A stretch of 64,000 nucleotides of DNA, from positions 363,966 through 427,965 of the forward strand of contig JAMZAV010001828.1 in assembly GCA_024449915.1 (NCBI GenBank), given 5' to 3'. Made by a program: the position numbers and the translations under genes. Under the pieces are notes generated by a model. The model saw nothing but the letters and a program-made list of their open reading frames with translations. It searched no databases and was not told the origin of the DNA. Source of the stretch: Sweltsa coloradensis. Lineage: Eukaryota; Arthropoda; Insecta; Plecoptera; Chloroperlidae. Shown piece after piece: positions 1 to 10,859 of the stretch (position 1 is the first letter of the stretch; every line of letters begins with the position of its first letter).

Positions 1-304
1 AGGATTTAGTAGATACGGATACATAAAAAATAGTTGTTAAAAAAGCAGTGGCATATCATTTTTAGGAAGCATAACCTAGATTAATGAACCAGTATTTTTT
101 CTCGTAATGACTCAGAAAAAAAATAGCGACCTCTCCTTAATATAACCACAAATCTGACAATTTTTCCGCTAAAGGAACTTTTCACATTTCAAGAAATCAA
201 AAGTTTATTTTTATGTCAATGAGCTGTAACTTTTTAAAGTCACTTTCAAAGGCCGGGTTAAAGTTCTTTTTTAGCTACGTACTTCTCTAACACAGCACCT
301 AATT
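1..304. other. AT-rich intronic sequence, nothing recognised
   Basis: No coding segment, RNA gene or repeat is recognised here. By position it lies inside UBA5 intron 3, because the next UBA5 exon was not found between base 1 and 2389. Confidence 0.5.
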
Positions 305-1234
305 TTAAATTAGAGAGAGGCAGGGAAGTGTGCTGTCACCACTGCTATTTAATAGTGATGGATGACATCCACAACAAGGTAAAGATGGAGGAAACGGAGG
401 AGGTAGAGGTTATGCTGTTTGCGGATGATTTCGAGGCATGGTCGGAGTATGAGGAGATACTCCAGAGGTACACGGACCTCTGGAAGAGGTACATTGAAGA
501 GGTCGGCATGAAGATAAGCGTGAGCAAGAGCAAGGTTGTTACTATGCCAGGAGAAGGAGACGTCAGGAACCTATCATGCAGAGATCAAGATTGGAGAAGA
601 AACCCTGGAGGTGGTGGAGAGTTTTGCCTACCTAGGAAGTGAAATAATGGCAAGCGGGAAGATAAAAAAGGAAATTACCAACAGAATCCAAAAGGCAAGT
701 AACTTCTACCAGTGCGTAAAAGGCCTGGTGTGGGATAGGGAAATACCCATACAGTGCAAGATGACTTTATACGAGACCAACTTCATATCGATCCTTACAT
801 ATGCGGCAGAAACCTGGACTATGGGTGACAGAGAAGAAAGCCAAATACAGGTGGCAGAGATGAGATTCCTGAGGAGCACAGTGGGCAAGACAAAAAGAGA
901 TAGAATTAGAAATACGAACATCAGAGAGATGCTTGGGGTGGAGAAGTTAGGTGACAGGATGGGAAGTACACGGCTGAGATGGTTTGGGCATATGAAATGA
1001 ATGACGGAAGAGAGGATGCTCAGGAGAATGTATGAGAAAAGGATCAAAGGAAGAAGAAGACGGGGGAGACTAAGGAAGAGATGGAAGGAGACCATAGCAA
1101 GAGACCTACGTACTAGAGGAGAGAGCTGGGAGCATGTAGAAGAGACACGATTGTGGGAGGATAGAAAGAAGTGGAAGAATTTGGTTGTGAAACCCAAGCT
1201 GACCCTGCCAGAAGCAGGAAACGGCGATCGATAA
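305..1234 (+). mobile_element. LINE relic, copy 1: 3' part of ORF2 (end of reverse transcriptase and C-terminal region)
   Basis: Broken frames together give the end of a non-LTR retrotransposon polymerase. The RT catalytic box appears as MLFADDF near 409-432. After it come a YLGSEI segment, LTYAAETWTMGDREE, FLRSTVGKT, a LRWFGHMK segment and a basic RRGRLRKRWKE segment, which is the usual order at the C-terminus of these polymerases. Frames change near 535-640 and a stop interrupts near 1000, so it is inactive. It is 5'-truncated: the endonuclease and early RT motifs are missing. It ends at a GATAATGAAGATGATTATT tail, reminiscent of short A/T/G-rich RTE-like tails; the clade was not determined. 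It sits in antisense orientation within UBA5 intron 3. Confidence 0.85.
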
Positions 1235-1367
1235 TGAAGATGATTATTAAGTCATCAACAGCAAGGGACAATTGTGTAAAATTTGTGTAAACTCACAAGA
1301 TATAATTTTTTCAGCTGTCATTTTAGTTGTACTGTACTTATAAATTATAATGCTTTAGATTATGTAG

Positions 1368-2165
1368 TGGTGGCATGGTCCGAGTATGAGGAGGTACTCC
1401 AAAGATATAAGACTTGTGGAATAGTAACAAAGAAGAAGCAGGTATGAAAATAAGCATGGTAAAGAGTGATGTTATAACTATATTATATTGTAACTAAGGG
1501 GACACAGGGAATTATCAAACCCTGAAAGTGGTGGATAGTTTTAGCCAGGGTATCTAGGCAGTAAAGTACTAATGGCAAGTGGAAATATTAAAAAGAAGAT
1601 TAACATCAGAATACAAAAGGCCAGTACCTTCTTCCAGTGTGTGAAAGGCCTGGTGTGGGATAGGGAAATACCTATTCAGTGTAAGATGACACTATATAAA
1701 ACCTATTTCATACCGATCCTTACTTATGCAGCAGAAACCTGGACAATGGGAGATCGAGAGGAGAGTCAGATGCAGGCGGCAGAGATGAGATTCCTGAGGA
1801 GCACAGTGGGCAAGACGAGAAGGGATAGAATAAGAAACACGGACATAAGAGAAATGCGAGGTGTAGGTAGAGAAGTTATGTGCATGACAGGATAGGAAGG
1901 ACACGGTTGAGATGGTATGGCATATGAAACGAATGGGGGAAAATAGGATGCCCAAGAAAATGTATGAAAAAAGGATTGAAGAAGGAAGAAGACGGGGTAA
2001 ACCAAGGAAGAGATGGAAGGGCATCATAGCAGGAGACTTGGAGGCAAGAGGAGAGAGCTGGGAAGATGTGGAAGAGATACTATTGTGGGAGGATAGAAAG
2101 AAGTGGAAAAAAAATTGGTTGTTGAACCCTGCCAGAAGCAGAAAACGGCAATGGATAATGAATAA
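1368..2165 (+). mobile_element. LINE relic, copy 2 of the same family, directly downstream
   Basis: This repeats the order of copy 1. A GCATGGTCCGAGTATGAGGA stretch resembles copy 1 near 436-455. The segments for the LTYAAETWTMGDREE region (1721-1768), FLRSTVGKT, MVWHMKRM and RKRWKG follow. The FADD box and its flanks are missing, and the copy carries small deletions and frameshifts relative to copy 1. The 3' end (GGATAATGAATAATGATGAT) parallels that of copy 1. Head-to-tail placement suggests nested insertion or segmental duplication. Confidence 0.85.
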
Positions 2166-2389
2166 TGATGATTATGTATTAAAAAATAATTTTGGGGGTG
2201 AGCCCCTTTTAAGAATTTTCAGTATGGACTCACCAAAAACAAAAAATCAGGATTTACACACCCCTATCCTGACACCCTTTTTTAATGTTTAAGAATAGTT
2301 TAGTAGTAGGCCTACTGTTTAAATGGTAGGCCTATTATAAATTTTGGGTGATAAGGTAATTTAATACAGTTTAGATACCGGCAACTTAC

Positions 2390-2773
2390 AGCAAAACAAG
2401 CAGATTCTCCGGGGACTATGAACTGAATGTGGCCAGAAACTGCATTCTCAGACACTCCCGACTCAAACCATGATTGATTCAGCTCGTTGCAAGCCGAATT
2501 GATGGCCATGCGTGCTTCAAAATTGTCAACACAGCACAGAACGAGGTCCACCGGCCCTCCGCTCATACTCCCGTGGCTGATTCGCTCCATGAAGTGCTGG
2601 AAGTTGTCCAGGGTGGTGATGTTGTAGTTGTGAGTTTCCATCTCAACATCTGGGTTAATAAAGGACAAAGTGTTGGCGGCAGCGGCAACTTTAGACAGCC
2701 CTGCTTGGTGCGGCTGGAAGAAGAGTCGGTTCATATTTGCCAACTCTACTTTGTCATAATCAAACAGCATTAG
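2390..2773 (-). CDS. UBA5: UBA5 exon 3 (UFM1-activating enzyme)
   Basis: This 384-nt, phase 0/0 exon encodes 128 residues of ubiquitin-like modifier-activating enzyme 5. UBA5 adenylates UFM1 using ATP, holds it as a thioester and passes it to UFC1; UFMylation serves ER homeostasis and ribosome quality control. The segments [31 protein letters not shown] and [13 protein letters not shown] are near-identical to UBA5 as I know it. The Asp of VDNFEAR is a nucleotide/Mg-site residue in this family. The exon starts after TTTTCCAG and ends at GCT/GTAAGT. The last residues, ESACFA, contain the first Cys of the CxxC zinc pair; the second Cys and the catalytic cysteine belong to later exons, outside the window. 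The reading frame runs past the donor as a chance extension. Confidence 0.96.
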
Positions 2774-4084
2774 CTGGAAAAGAAGAGCACAAAGGGATTT
2801 CAGTCTTAATCAGTGGGAGAATTTGTAGAACAGGCCTCAAAGTCCATGTGGACAGTAGAATGTCCACCCCTAGGATTTGTTTGTACAAATTCACACCCAG
2901 TCATTTATATCTTAAACCACCAGCTTACTTTGGCCATTAAATTTGATTCCACTCAGTCATAAATAAACTAGCACTGGTGCACTAGGCCCTACACATAACA
3001 AAGAACCTTCAAATAATAGCGGACCGCGGTACGCACGGGGACATACATAATCTAGAGCCTCCCTAAGTAACTTAATATCCCCAAGAAGTAAGAACAATGG
3101 AAATTAAAATAAAAAATTATTTTCCGTTCATCTGAATATTCTCAGAAAAGGTTTAAATGCTAACTGAGCCATTTCAATAATCTCTATTCACGATAAGTTA
3201 GTATCCAGAGGTAACCCTTCATACAATTCAGGCACTAGGCCTATGTCCCGTTAGGGCTCCTAGGCCTAAATAAATAATGTCTGGAAAATTTTGCGTGCAT
3301 CTCGGTTCTGGTTGGTGTTGGTAATTTTCTTTCCCATATTTAGCTTTCACATGTTTGCTAAATCAATCCCTCAGTGAATTTTCTTGAGAGCGTTGAAGAT
3401 GCGTCTGGAGCCTACACTTCTGTTGTGATTCAGTCACTCACCGTGTTCTTCTCTGTGAGCTTGTTAAATCATTTTATGTGAGTAGAGTACGTTTTGGCCG
3501 TGTTTTTACGTGTGAGTGAGTAAAGAATAGGCCTATCAAACTTGATATGAATAGGCATAGGCCCTAGGCCTAATTCAATAATCAATATGGGCCCAAAAAA
3601 TCGTAAAGTACCGTAGACAATTCCTTTTCACTGAATTGGACTGAAAAATATTGATTCATTTGTAAATAAATCCATTGTGTTTAATATTTCAAGAAACCAT
3701 TGCACTTGTGTGTTGTGAGTGGGAGCTTTAGGCTAAAATGACCAAAAAAGGTACCTAATAACAACAAACAAGTAAGGAGTTAAGCAAATAAATTCCCAAT
3801 CGGATCTAACTAAGGCCTACGCAAAACAAAAATCACTAGTCCCAATATGGGCTTTATTCAGAGAGATCACAAATCTCTCCTCACCACTTTTCCCACTACG
3901 TAGCATTTAAGCATAATAGGCTAGGCCTACCTATATAAAACAACAATAATAATGAGGATGCCTCGGACCGAACCCCACGAGGTCTTCTAAGTTGATGAGT
4001 GTGCCTTCATTAATATTAATTGATGGCCCCTGACCTGTATGTAGCCTTCTCAGCTCAAGATGCCTAAGTGAGATTCTCCCAAAC
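2774..4084. other. UBA5 intron 2, distal part, no recognisable gene
   Basis: No conserved coding segment was seen. The stretch is rich in the motif AGGCCTA/TAGGCCT (for example near 3239, 3527, 3551, 3922), which recurs through the window and looks like a genome-wide compositional habit. Confidence 0.5.
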
Positions 4085-5765
4085 TTGTTAGTTATTCATT
4101 TCATTTCATTTTTATTTTCGTAATGTTGACCCGTTACAACATCAGCTGGTCTGGGTATATTACATGTCATTGCCCATCCAGGCATGTCTAAAACTAAAAA
4201 AAGAAAATTTACCTACAACCAGTTTCTGTACAACAATAATAAATACATAAAATGCAACAACACTGCAGACCCTTATGTAAAAAACAATTCAACCATGGAT
4301 CACAATCATTGGTTAAAATTAGTTCAAAGTTAGGTACGGTAATTAAAATTGTAACATTTAACAAGTTGTAGCATTAAGCATTATACAAACACCACCTTTT
4401 GTTTGTTTTGGTTACACTGTAAAATATGCCTCTACAGAATAAAATGCATTTTTGACTAGGTACTTGTGTATTTTCTCTATCTGCTTATCCTTATTTCCTA
4501 TTTCTCTAATACCCTTTGGGAGCTTATTGAATATTGTTTGGCCTGTAATACAATAACCCTTTTGGTACCTAGTTGTTCTACTGCGTGGTATGTTAAAATC
4601 CCCCCTATGTCTTGTGTTATACTGGTGAATGTCTTTATTTAACGTTTGGTCTCTGTCTGTCTGCTGTTTAATAATTAGTTTCAACAATTCATATATATAG
4701 ATACATGGTACCGTAAGAATCTCTAATTCAATTAATGTTGCCACACAGGACTCTCTGAAGGCTAGTCCTCCTATTATCCTTATCGCTTTTTTTTGTAGTA
4801 TGAAAATGTCCCCTAGGTGAGTGGTGCTTCCCCATATTTGTATTCCATATCTGAGTAGTGACTCGAAATATGCGTGATATGCAATCTTAGCTGTTTGCTT
4901 GCCTGTGGCTGCCTTAATCACCCTCAATGCAAAAGATGCTGAACTTAATTTAGAACTTAGTTTGGTTATATGGCTTTCCCAGTTTAGATTTTCATCTGTG
5001 ATTACCCCAGGAACCCTGTAGGCCCTATTCGTTACTCGCTCAATTTTTTTATCATTAAGTTGTAATTTTGGGAAATGTTCTATATGCTTCTGCCAAAAAT
5101 GGAACTGAATAAAGCATGTTTTAGTCTCATTTAGTGCTAACTTGTTTGCTACCAGCCATTGGTAAATTAGTTTAATAATAATTACTGCTTCCCTCTCGAG
5201 GCTTTCCAGACATATTAAATAGCAGCGCTGTTATGTCGTCTGCAAAAAGAATTAACGTTATTTCTTTAATATATTTTTGTAGATCATTTATATAAACAAG
5301 GAAGAGGGTAGGACTAAGGACCGAACCTTGTGGTACTCCGGCCACCATCTCTAACCAGTTTGAAGAGAATTCTGTACAAAGCCCTCTCTTATTATATCTT
5401 ATTTTTACTTTTTGTTTTCTTCCCCCAAGATACGATTTAAACCACTTCCATGCCACCCCTCTTATACCATAGAAATCTAGCTTGCTAAGAAGTACATTAT
5501 GGTCAACACAGTCGAACGCTTTGGTCAGATCGCAAAAAAATGCCCAAAGCATATTCTCCCTTATCCATTGCTTTCAGAGTAAGATTTTCCAATTCTGCTA
5601 GAGCCGTTATAGTCGATTTGTTTCTTTGATAACCATGTTGTGATTTTGATATTACATTATTACTTTCCAGGAACTGGACGACTCGAAATTGTACTAATGA
5701 TTCCAGTACCTTTGCAAATATTGGCAACATTGAGATTGGCCTATAGTTGTTAATATTCGCTGGGT
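4085..5765 (-). mobile_element. LINE relic: RT domain and C-terminus, in UBA5 intron 2
   Basis: On the minus strand the order is: LPIFAKVLESL and SQHGYQRNKSTITAL (5730-5600), CDLTKAFDCVDH (RT motif with the first catalytic Asp, near 5530), VAGVPQGSVLSPTLF (near 5340), LILFADDITALL (catalytic YADD-type box, near 5240), then a C-terminal part with SLLRYGIQIWGST, LQKKAIRIIGG, QYNTRH, FNKLP and NAFYSVEAYF ending at 4412. One frameshift lies near 5550 and others between 4927 and 5172, so it is dead. The style is that of CR1/L2/Jockey-group LINEs; the clade is not certain. No endonuclease is present (5' truncation). Confidence 0.88.
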
Positions 5766-5792
5766 CCTCTTTTTATAAAGAGGAAGATTGGA

Positions 5793-5835
5793 AGATTGGT
5801 TTGGTTCTAGGCCTAACCTAGAACCAAACCAATCT
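5793..5835. repeat. Perfect 19-bp inverted repeat, 5-bp loop
   Basis: AGATTGGTTTGGTTCTAGG at 5793-5811 is followed after CCTAA by its exact reverse complement at 5817-5835. It lies at the 5' truncation side of the LINE relic and might mark a rearranged junction. Confidence 0.85.
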
Positions 5836-6157
5836 GCACGCTGGGATGTCGTAGGTAAATTGTTGTTCTAGATAGGATATGGGACTGGAGGTGTAGTTTT
5901 TTATGTTAATAGTGCAAACCCTATAGTTTCCAGTGCTTATATCGTATCCCTATGTGAGTGGAGCATAAGAGTACGTAGCCTATGTCGAATTTTGCGTACC
6001 GTATTAGTACTCCGAGCAGCACATATATCAAAATGTTGTGTCGTCACTTCCTTCCTGCTAATCCAGGTTTGCATTAATCCAGGTTTGCATTCATTTGTTG
6101 CAGGCCAGGCCCATAGTATTGCAGTTGGAGCTAGAGGCTAGCACTATAGCTAACTTG

Positions 6158-6388
6158 GTACTTCTTCGGTTGGTATGGACCGGTTTTTTAACACTGTTAT
6201 TTTTTCAATAAAAACACTGAAAAACAACTACCGGTAGGCCTAAGTAGTTTTGTAACGAAAAGGATTTCGGGTGCGCTCTTATCGATTATATCCTAGAACT
6301 AGCGCGGCGCACTGTAGCCAGCGGAAAGTTCGGCTAACCTAACGCAAGTAGTTTTGTAAAACCGGTCCATACCAACCGAAGAAGTTCC
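6158..6388. mobile_element. 231-bp MITE with ~28-bp terminal inverted repeats and 9-bp target duplication
   Basis: ACTTCTTCGGTTGGTATGG (from 6160) continues into GACCGGTTTT, and the reverse complement of the whole arm ends at 6385. The flanks GCTAACTTG (6149-6157) and GCTAACTTG (6389-6397) are identical. A 9-bp duplication is typical of Mutator-like (MULE) insertions. No transposase is encoded. It sits within UBA5 intron 2. Confidence 0.8.
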
Positions 6389-6497
6389 GCTAACTTGACC
6401 TAGGCCCCCTACCTCTAGTAGGGCCTAGCTTGCCTAGTCCTGAAGCAGCAAAGCCTAAGTGGCAAGCCTACCTATGTCAGTGAGCCAAGCTTCTTAC

Positions 6498-6633
6498 CTT
6501 GCCAATCCCACACCGCGTCAGCATTTCAGCAGTGACACTTCCCACTCCGCCAACCCCTACCACAGCGACTGTATATTCTCGAATTTTCTCATAGTTGTCT
6601 ACGATGCCCATTCTCTTCAGAGCCATTAATCGA
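6498..6633 (-). CDS. UBA5: UBA5 exon 2 (nucleotide-binding motif)
   Basis: This 136-nt exon completes a split Ser codon and then encodes 45 residues. [17 protein letters not shown] leads into the Rossmann-type ATP-binding motif [17 protein letters not shown] and ends TRCGIGK. GxGGVGS is the signature glycine-rich loop of E1 enzymes. The exon starts after TTTCAG and ends at AAG/GTAAGAA. Joined to exon 3 it reads [16 protein letters not shown], which continues the family sequence without a gap. It is too short and spliced to appear as a long open frame, and was found by reading the reverse strand. Confidence 0.96.
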
Positions 6634-6787
6634 CTGAAACATTGTATTTTGCATAAGTCCTAGCTAGGCCTATGTAATAAGGCACATTTAAGAGGAGCAA
6701 TACTAATAAGAAACTGGAGTCTAAGCCAATGGTCTAAGTAGGGCCTACCTCGGGCTTGGTCCCAGACCTGGGGCTTAGAAATTTTAC

Positions 6788-6930
6788 CTGTAAGGGTTAG
6801 AATCTACGACTTCCGATGACATCTGCGTGATTTTCCCTCTCGCTGGTTGAACTTCATTGTTTTTCTGTGCTTCTGCAAGTGCAGCTTTAAGCTCATCGAC
6901 TTGCAATTGCAACTTCTTAACAGGATCCAT
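6788..6930 (-). CDS. UBA5: UBA5 exon 1 with start codon
   Basis: This 143-nt exon holds the ATG at 6930-6928 in good context (ACCATGG: A at -3, G at +4) and 47 codons plus two bases. MDPVKKLQLQVDELKAALAE is a short coiled-coil-like start. After it comes the highly conserved MSSEVVDSNPYS, where the last Ser is split across the intron. The donor is CAG/GTAAAA. The intron to exon 2 is only 154 bp. The N-terminal ~30 residues are poorly conserved in the family, while the [19 protein letters not shown] block is nearly invariant, which fixes the gene identity and the start region. Confidence 0.94.
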
Positions 6931-7100
6931 GGTAATTGACAGAAAAAGAAAATAGGCCTACCCACCAAATATCACCAGCTGTCATCCGTAGAAATACACG
7001 TGTCAGTGACACAACACGGTCGAACAAAAACTTGAGGGCGGTGACTTTTTCGTGACGGACTATGCGCAAAGTGGCGATTCACGGTACTAAACAGTCTTGA
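6931..7100 (-). promoter_or_regulatory. Probable UBA5 5' UTR and promoter-proximal region
   Basis: This lies immediately upstream of the UBA5 ATG. It contains an E-box CACGTG at 6997-7002 and a small palindrome GTGTCAGTGACAC at 7000-7012. No TATA box is clear. The transcription start cannot be placed from sequence alone. Confidence 0.35.
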
Positions 7101-7344
7101 AAACATGGGAATAGTCGATAAAGAAGTTTTACAGGCGGCATTTTTGATCTTACGTATTCCAAAAGCAAATTAGCATATTATCAATGACACTATCCAGCCA
7201 CGCTTTCCCCGCTTTTAGTGAAATCTTATAACTACCTCAACAGAAAAGCATTACTGAATGGGCCAAGTCAATATCAATCATAAAAGTGATTTTCTTTTAT
7301 TGGCTTTATTCTCTGGAAAAGGGTGATTTTTTTTTACTTGGTCA

Positions 7345-7402
7345 GTTATTTATTTTATTTATTTATTTATTTATTTATTTGTTTATTTATTTATTTATTT
7401 GT

Positions 7403-7433
<31 letters not shown>

Positions 7434-7434
7434 T
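7345..7434. repeat. Microsatellite (TTTA)n with TTTG interruptions
   Basis: About 90 bp of ATTT/TTTA units broken by a few GTTT units. From here to 7950 the sequence is AT-rich with no gene seen. Confidence 0.95.
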
Positions 7435-7954
7435 TGACTTGGCTTGAAATATATATATATTTTAAAGAAAATAACGATTTTATCTGAAATTTGTAATACA
7501 ATAATTATAAAATAAGACTAGGAGAGGAGAACTTTACCTTTTTTTTGACATAAGCAGTAACACATTCACAATGACTCGGTTAGAAAAATTAATGTGATGT
7601 GACTGTGCGAACATGATCGCCAACCTCAAGGTCAACGGCCATGCCTGTAGAATGTAATAGTGGCCCTATAACTCATCTTAGCATTTTTTGTAACTTGGGA
7701 CACTTATTGACCCGGCCTTTTCAACTAATTACCAGTCTTACCACGAATGACAGAAATACCCACTTCATGTCAATAATCATCATCATTTCTCCCAAACTGT
7801 AAATATATTTACATCACATTCACAAGCTCATCTTAATTAATTAACAGTTTTCTTTTCAGATTGAATTTTACTCATAATTTGATCCATTGATCTTACGGAA
7901 AGCCTATCCTCAAGAGATGGGAGAGAGAATGGAGACTGAGAATAACCCACCTAT

Positions 7955-8165
7955 GGTTGGGTACCCCGAGAAAAATAGCTCGAATGTTTTTGTTGTATGT
8001 TTTTCTGTTTGTTCGCTCTCTAGCCGGACAATTAACAAACCATCACAAACGACTACTACGAACTTAACAACATTTTCAGGGGACCTTCGAAATCTTTGAA
8101 CTTAGAAGAACTGCCACGTTTTGGGTACAATCCAACAGAAATTATTTCTTGAGAAAATCCTACTA
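7955..8165 (+). repeat. Partial copy of dispersed family F1
   Basis: AAAATAGCTCGAATGTTTTTG, TCTGTTTGTTCGC, the CCTTCGAAATCTTTGAACTTAG segment and ACTGCCACGTTTT match, in order, the F1 copies at 9628 and 51826. A further degenerate piece occurs at 8755-8870, and an inverted piece at about 9090-9180. The ORF-like frames here are repeat artefacts. Confidence 0.65.
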
Positions 8166-8920
8166 ACGATTTGTTTCTATTTTTAGTAAAAATTTCAGTC
8201 TGATTGTTCCATTGATATTTAACTACTGTTAGGCTAGATAAGTAGTCGGTCGTCTACTTCCGTTACAATTGGAAGCCATCTTGAAAATGAAATGACAGTT
8301 TACATGTTAATCAAATGGGAGCGATTTGAAGACCGAATATTTTTAAAGATGGCCGCCAGTTTGACAGCTGAACATACTAGATTTTAACATCAAATGATTA
8401 CTAAATTCCCTTATGCAATAACTTCTTATTGTTTCTGTTTATTCAATATCATGCTGCACAAGCTAAAACCATATCACACAATCCAGTAAAATACTTTATT
8501 GCTTTGAAAAAGCATAAATTAAAACGCCAAATCGCCATCTTGAACTGGATTTTCGACGCTTCAATTTGTTACGCTCGCTTCGATCTCTACGGACAAAAGG
8601 CTGAATCTTTGAATTTAGATATGCTTTGAAGTTAGGTCGAGTCGAAGAAATATTTGTCATCAAAATAGCGAAAATATCAAAACGCATATCCATCAACGCG
8701 AACGCGAAGAGGCCAATAGTATTCTAAAAATAATTCGTGTATTATCAATTATTATTATTGTTCTGTCTCTGTCTATTAGTTCGCTAGCTCTACCGGACAA
8801 ACTGTTTCCTTGATCTTCACAAAATTGTCAGGGGAGTTTTGAAATCATTTAGACTTTTACATTGAAAATTGAACTTTATGATGTTTTCGAATATAGATCA
8901 GGGAGCTATGCCAAATACGC

Positions 8921-8972
8921 TCAACCAACAACGCGACTATAAACTGCGTTGGTGGATGAGCGTGTTTGGCTC
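8921..8972. repeat. Inverted repeat around an F1-type end
   Basis: GCTCAACCAACAACGCGACT is followed by TGCGTTGGTGGATGAGCG, so the F1 terminal signal (CTCATCCA..AACGCG) appears in both orientations. Confidence 0.5.
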
Positions 8973-9239
8973 AATTGTTCATTTGGTTACATTGGTTACA
9001 TTATACAGAAATCGTAAAAGTACAATTTTCACGAGGAATATTAATTATTTTATTGTATAAACATTTTATCACGATCGGAGTTGTTTGTGCGGTAGAGAGC
9101 GAACAAAAAGATGAAAACAAAAACCAACCAAAAAAAAACACCAACTCTATTTTTAACAGGGTAATGTAAATAAAAAATCCCTAATCGGTTCGTCAACATC
9201 TCGCCGAATATTCGTAATGGCTAACCAGCACGTACCAAT

Positions 9240-9420
9240 ACCATCAGTGTGTCTCGTTGGTCTTGTGGTTAGAAGCTCTGCTTCCAATGCAGAAGGTTCA
9301 GGGTTCGATTCTCGCTTCTGATTTAGACTCCAGTCCATCAGTTATTGACTAGGAATGTGTAAACGGTGACTTGACGCCGTCCCTAGCAACAAGGCACATA
9401 ATAAACTCAACTTCCGAATT
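9240..9420 (+). mobile_element. tRNA-derived SINE
   Basis: The sequence has a tRNA-like head with an A-box-like TGGTCTTGTGGTTAGAAGC and a B box GGTTCGATTCTC (about 9302-9313). A body follows (GACTAGGAATGTGTAAAC, GACGCCGTCCCTAGCAAC). It is not a functional tRNA gene: no clean acceptor stem or 3' terminator is seen. Confidence 0.6.
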
Positions 9421-9627
9421 ATAACCTTGTTGATCTTGATTCTGGGCTGTCCGCGGGTGTAGGTCTAACTCTAATCGTGTCCAGCTTGATTGATCGGTGT
9501 TTCCAAGTCCCTAGTTGTCATTGTTCGCTCGTCGATGGTGGTCGGCGTCTAGCTTGGTCGGCTTTAAATGTGATGTCCCGCACTAAATATCAGCTAGTTA
9601 AATACTCTAAATACGAATGTATTTATT

Positions 9628-10005
9628 GGATGAGCGAAGCGAAGACTTCCATTTCACTGACCCCTCAAAAAAAATAGCTCCAATGTTTTTGTTTGTTTTG
9701 TTTTTCTGTCTGTTTGTTCGCACGCTACCGGGCAAAAGGCATTCATATTTTACATGGACATTAAGGATGGTGATATATTGCTTTCTGAAAGAAAAAGTTG
9801 AAAAAGTTAGCCAGAATCCATAGAATAAAGGTTTTAATATGTTTTTTTTAGGTTTATAATAACAATTAACAAGTAACAATAGAAACTTGACAACAATCAC
9901 CTACAATGTATTCAAAAAGCACTTGCAAAGGAAAAGTGGTCCTACGCAAACTAAAAACTTACAAAAAGCTCATCCATCAACGCGGCGGGTTAATTTTCCT
10001 AGTTT
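9628..10005 (+). repeat. F1 dispersed element, copy B
   Basis: One end begins GGATGAGCGAAGCGAAGAC and the other closes with GCTCATCCATCAACGCGGCG before TTTTCCTAGT. The internal TCTGTCTGTTTGTTCGCACG and TTTTACATGGACATTAAGG are shared with the copies at 22700-23283 and 45660-45800. It is non-coding. Confidence 0.7.
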
Positions 10006-10149
10006 TTATTTAATTCGTCTTGATAGACGCAAGAGATGGCCGAGCACCCTTCATTCCTACAATCGAACTACTGTACCAGAGTGGCGCATTCTGGCCTAAC
10101 GGTTGACGCGCCCTTAACCTCTACCGCCTCTCGTGATAGTAGGGAGCGG

Positions 10150-10850
10150 GATTGATGTCCGTCCGTCTGTACGTATCACGATAAAAACCGAACATGACGT
10201 CCGCTTGACATGCGCGTTTTCTGTTTGAATTTCCCTTCAACATTGATGCTAGTTGTACATGATATTTTTGATGACCCTGGTGGACAGGAGAATTCCTCCA
10301 GAAAGTTTTAAAATTTATTACTCGGCACGTAATGGGTTTGTTCGTTCGCCGACCTAGTGTTAACACTCAAAAATTCAGTGTCTACACTTTACACTGGCTT
10401 CTAGGCTAGTGTTATGAGTGCCAGTTTTAACACTGAAGCGAACGAACGGACCAAAATGGCTCTTTTCACAAAAGTGTGTACGAACGAACAAACCTAATGT
10501 AAGCGCGAACAGGCAAAGCAGGCTACCTTGTGCTAAGGCCTACCCGGCACCGCCACCAAATTGATCAACGAGTGGCGAATTTGTTCTTTTTGCATTCTTC
10601 TTCGACGATACATGATAATGACATACTTCTTTAGTTCTTAGAATGTAGAATCCATCCATATACACGAATCCACTATACTCACGCTCAAGACACTGATGTT
10701 CTTCTGTGCGTATAGTGGTATCTATATTCAACTATATAACTTATGTGTATCTCTGTCAAATGGAAATATATTGAATTGAATTGATCTGTTGATTAAGTAG
10801 CTTCGCTCTCTCTTTTGGGTGTCTGCGTAGCCTACCCGTGCTGTTCCAAT
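10150..10850 (+). repeat. R1 dispersed element, copy a
   Basis: In order: GTCCGTCCGTCTGTACGT, CACGATAAAAACCGAACATG, ACGTCCGCTTGACATGCGCG, GATGACCCTGGTGG, CCCGGCACCGCCACCAA, TTCTTCTTCGACGATA, then TGTTGATTAAGTAGCTTCGC with TCTCTTTTGGGT. These blocks recur in the same order in at least six other places in the window. It is interrupted by the MITE at 10335-10494. No coding capacity is seen. Confidence 0.75.
10335..10494. mobile_element. 160-bp MITE nested in R1, with 5-bp target duplication
   Basis: The terminal inverted repeat is GGTTTGTTCGTTCG at the left and its exact complement at the right end. TAATG occurs on both sides (10330-10334 and 10495-10499). An internal imperfect palindrome contains AGTGTTAACACT and related segments. 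The superfamily is not identified. Confidence 0.8.
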
Positions 10851-10859
10851 AATGTTACC

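Noticed and set aside
706..1197. 163-codon frame on the minus strand
   Set aside because: It is the antisense shadow of the LINE coding frame.
2312..2389. Open frame extension of UBA5 past ESACFA (residues [13 protein letters not shown]...)
   Set aside because: A GTAAGT donor directly follows GCT and the extension has no resemblance to UBA5, which continues with a CxxC cysteine and APP.
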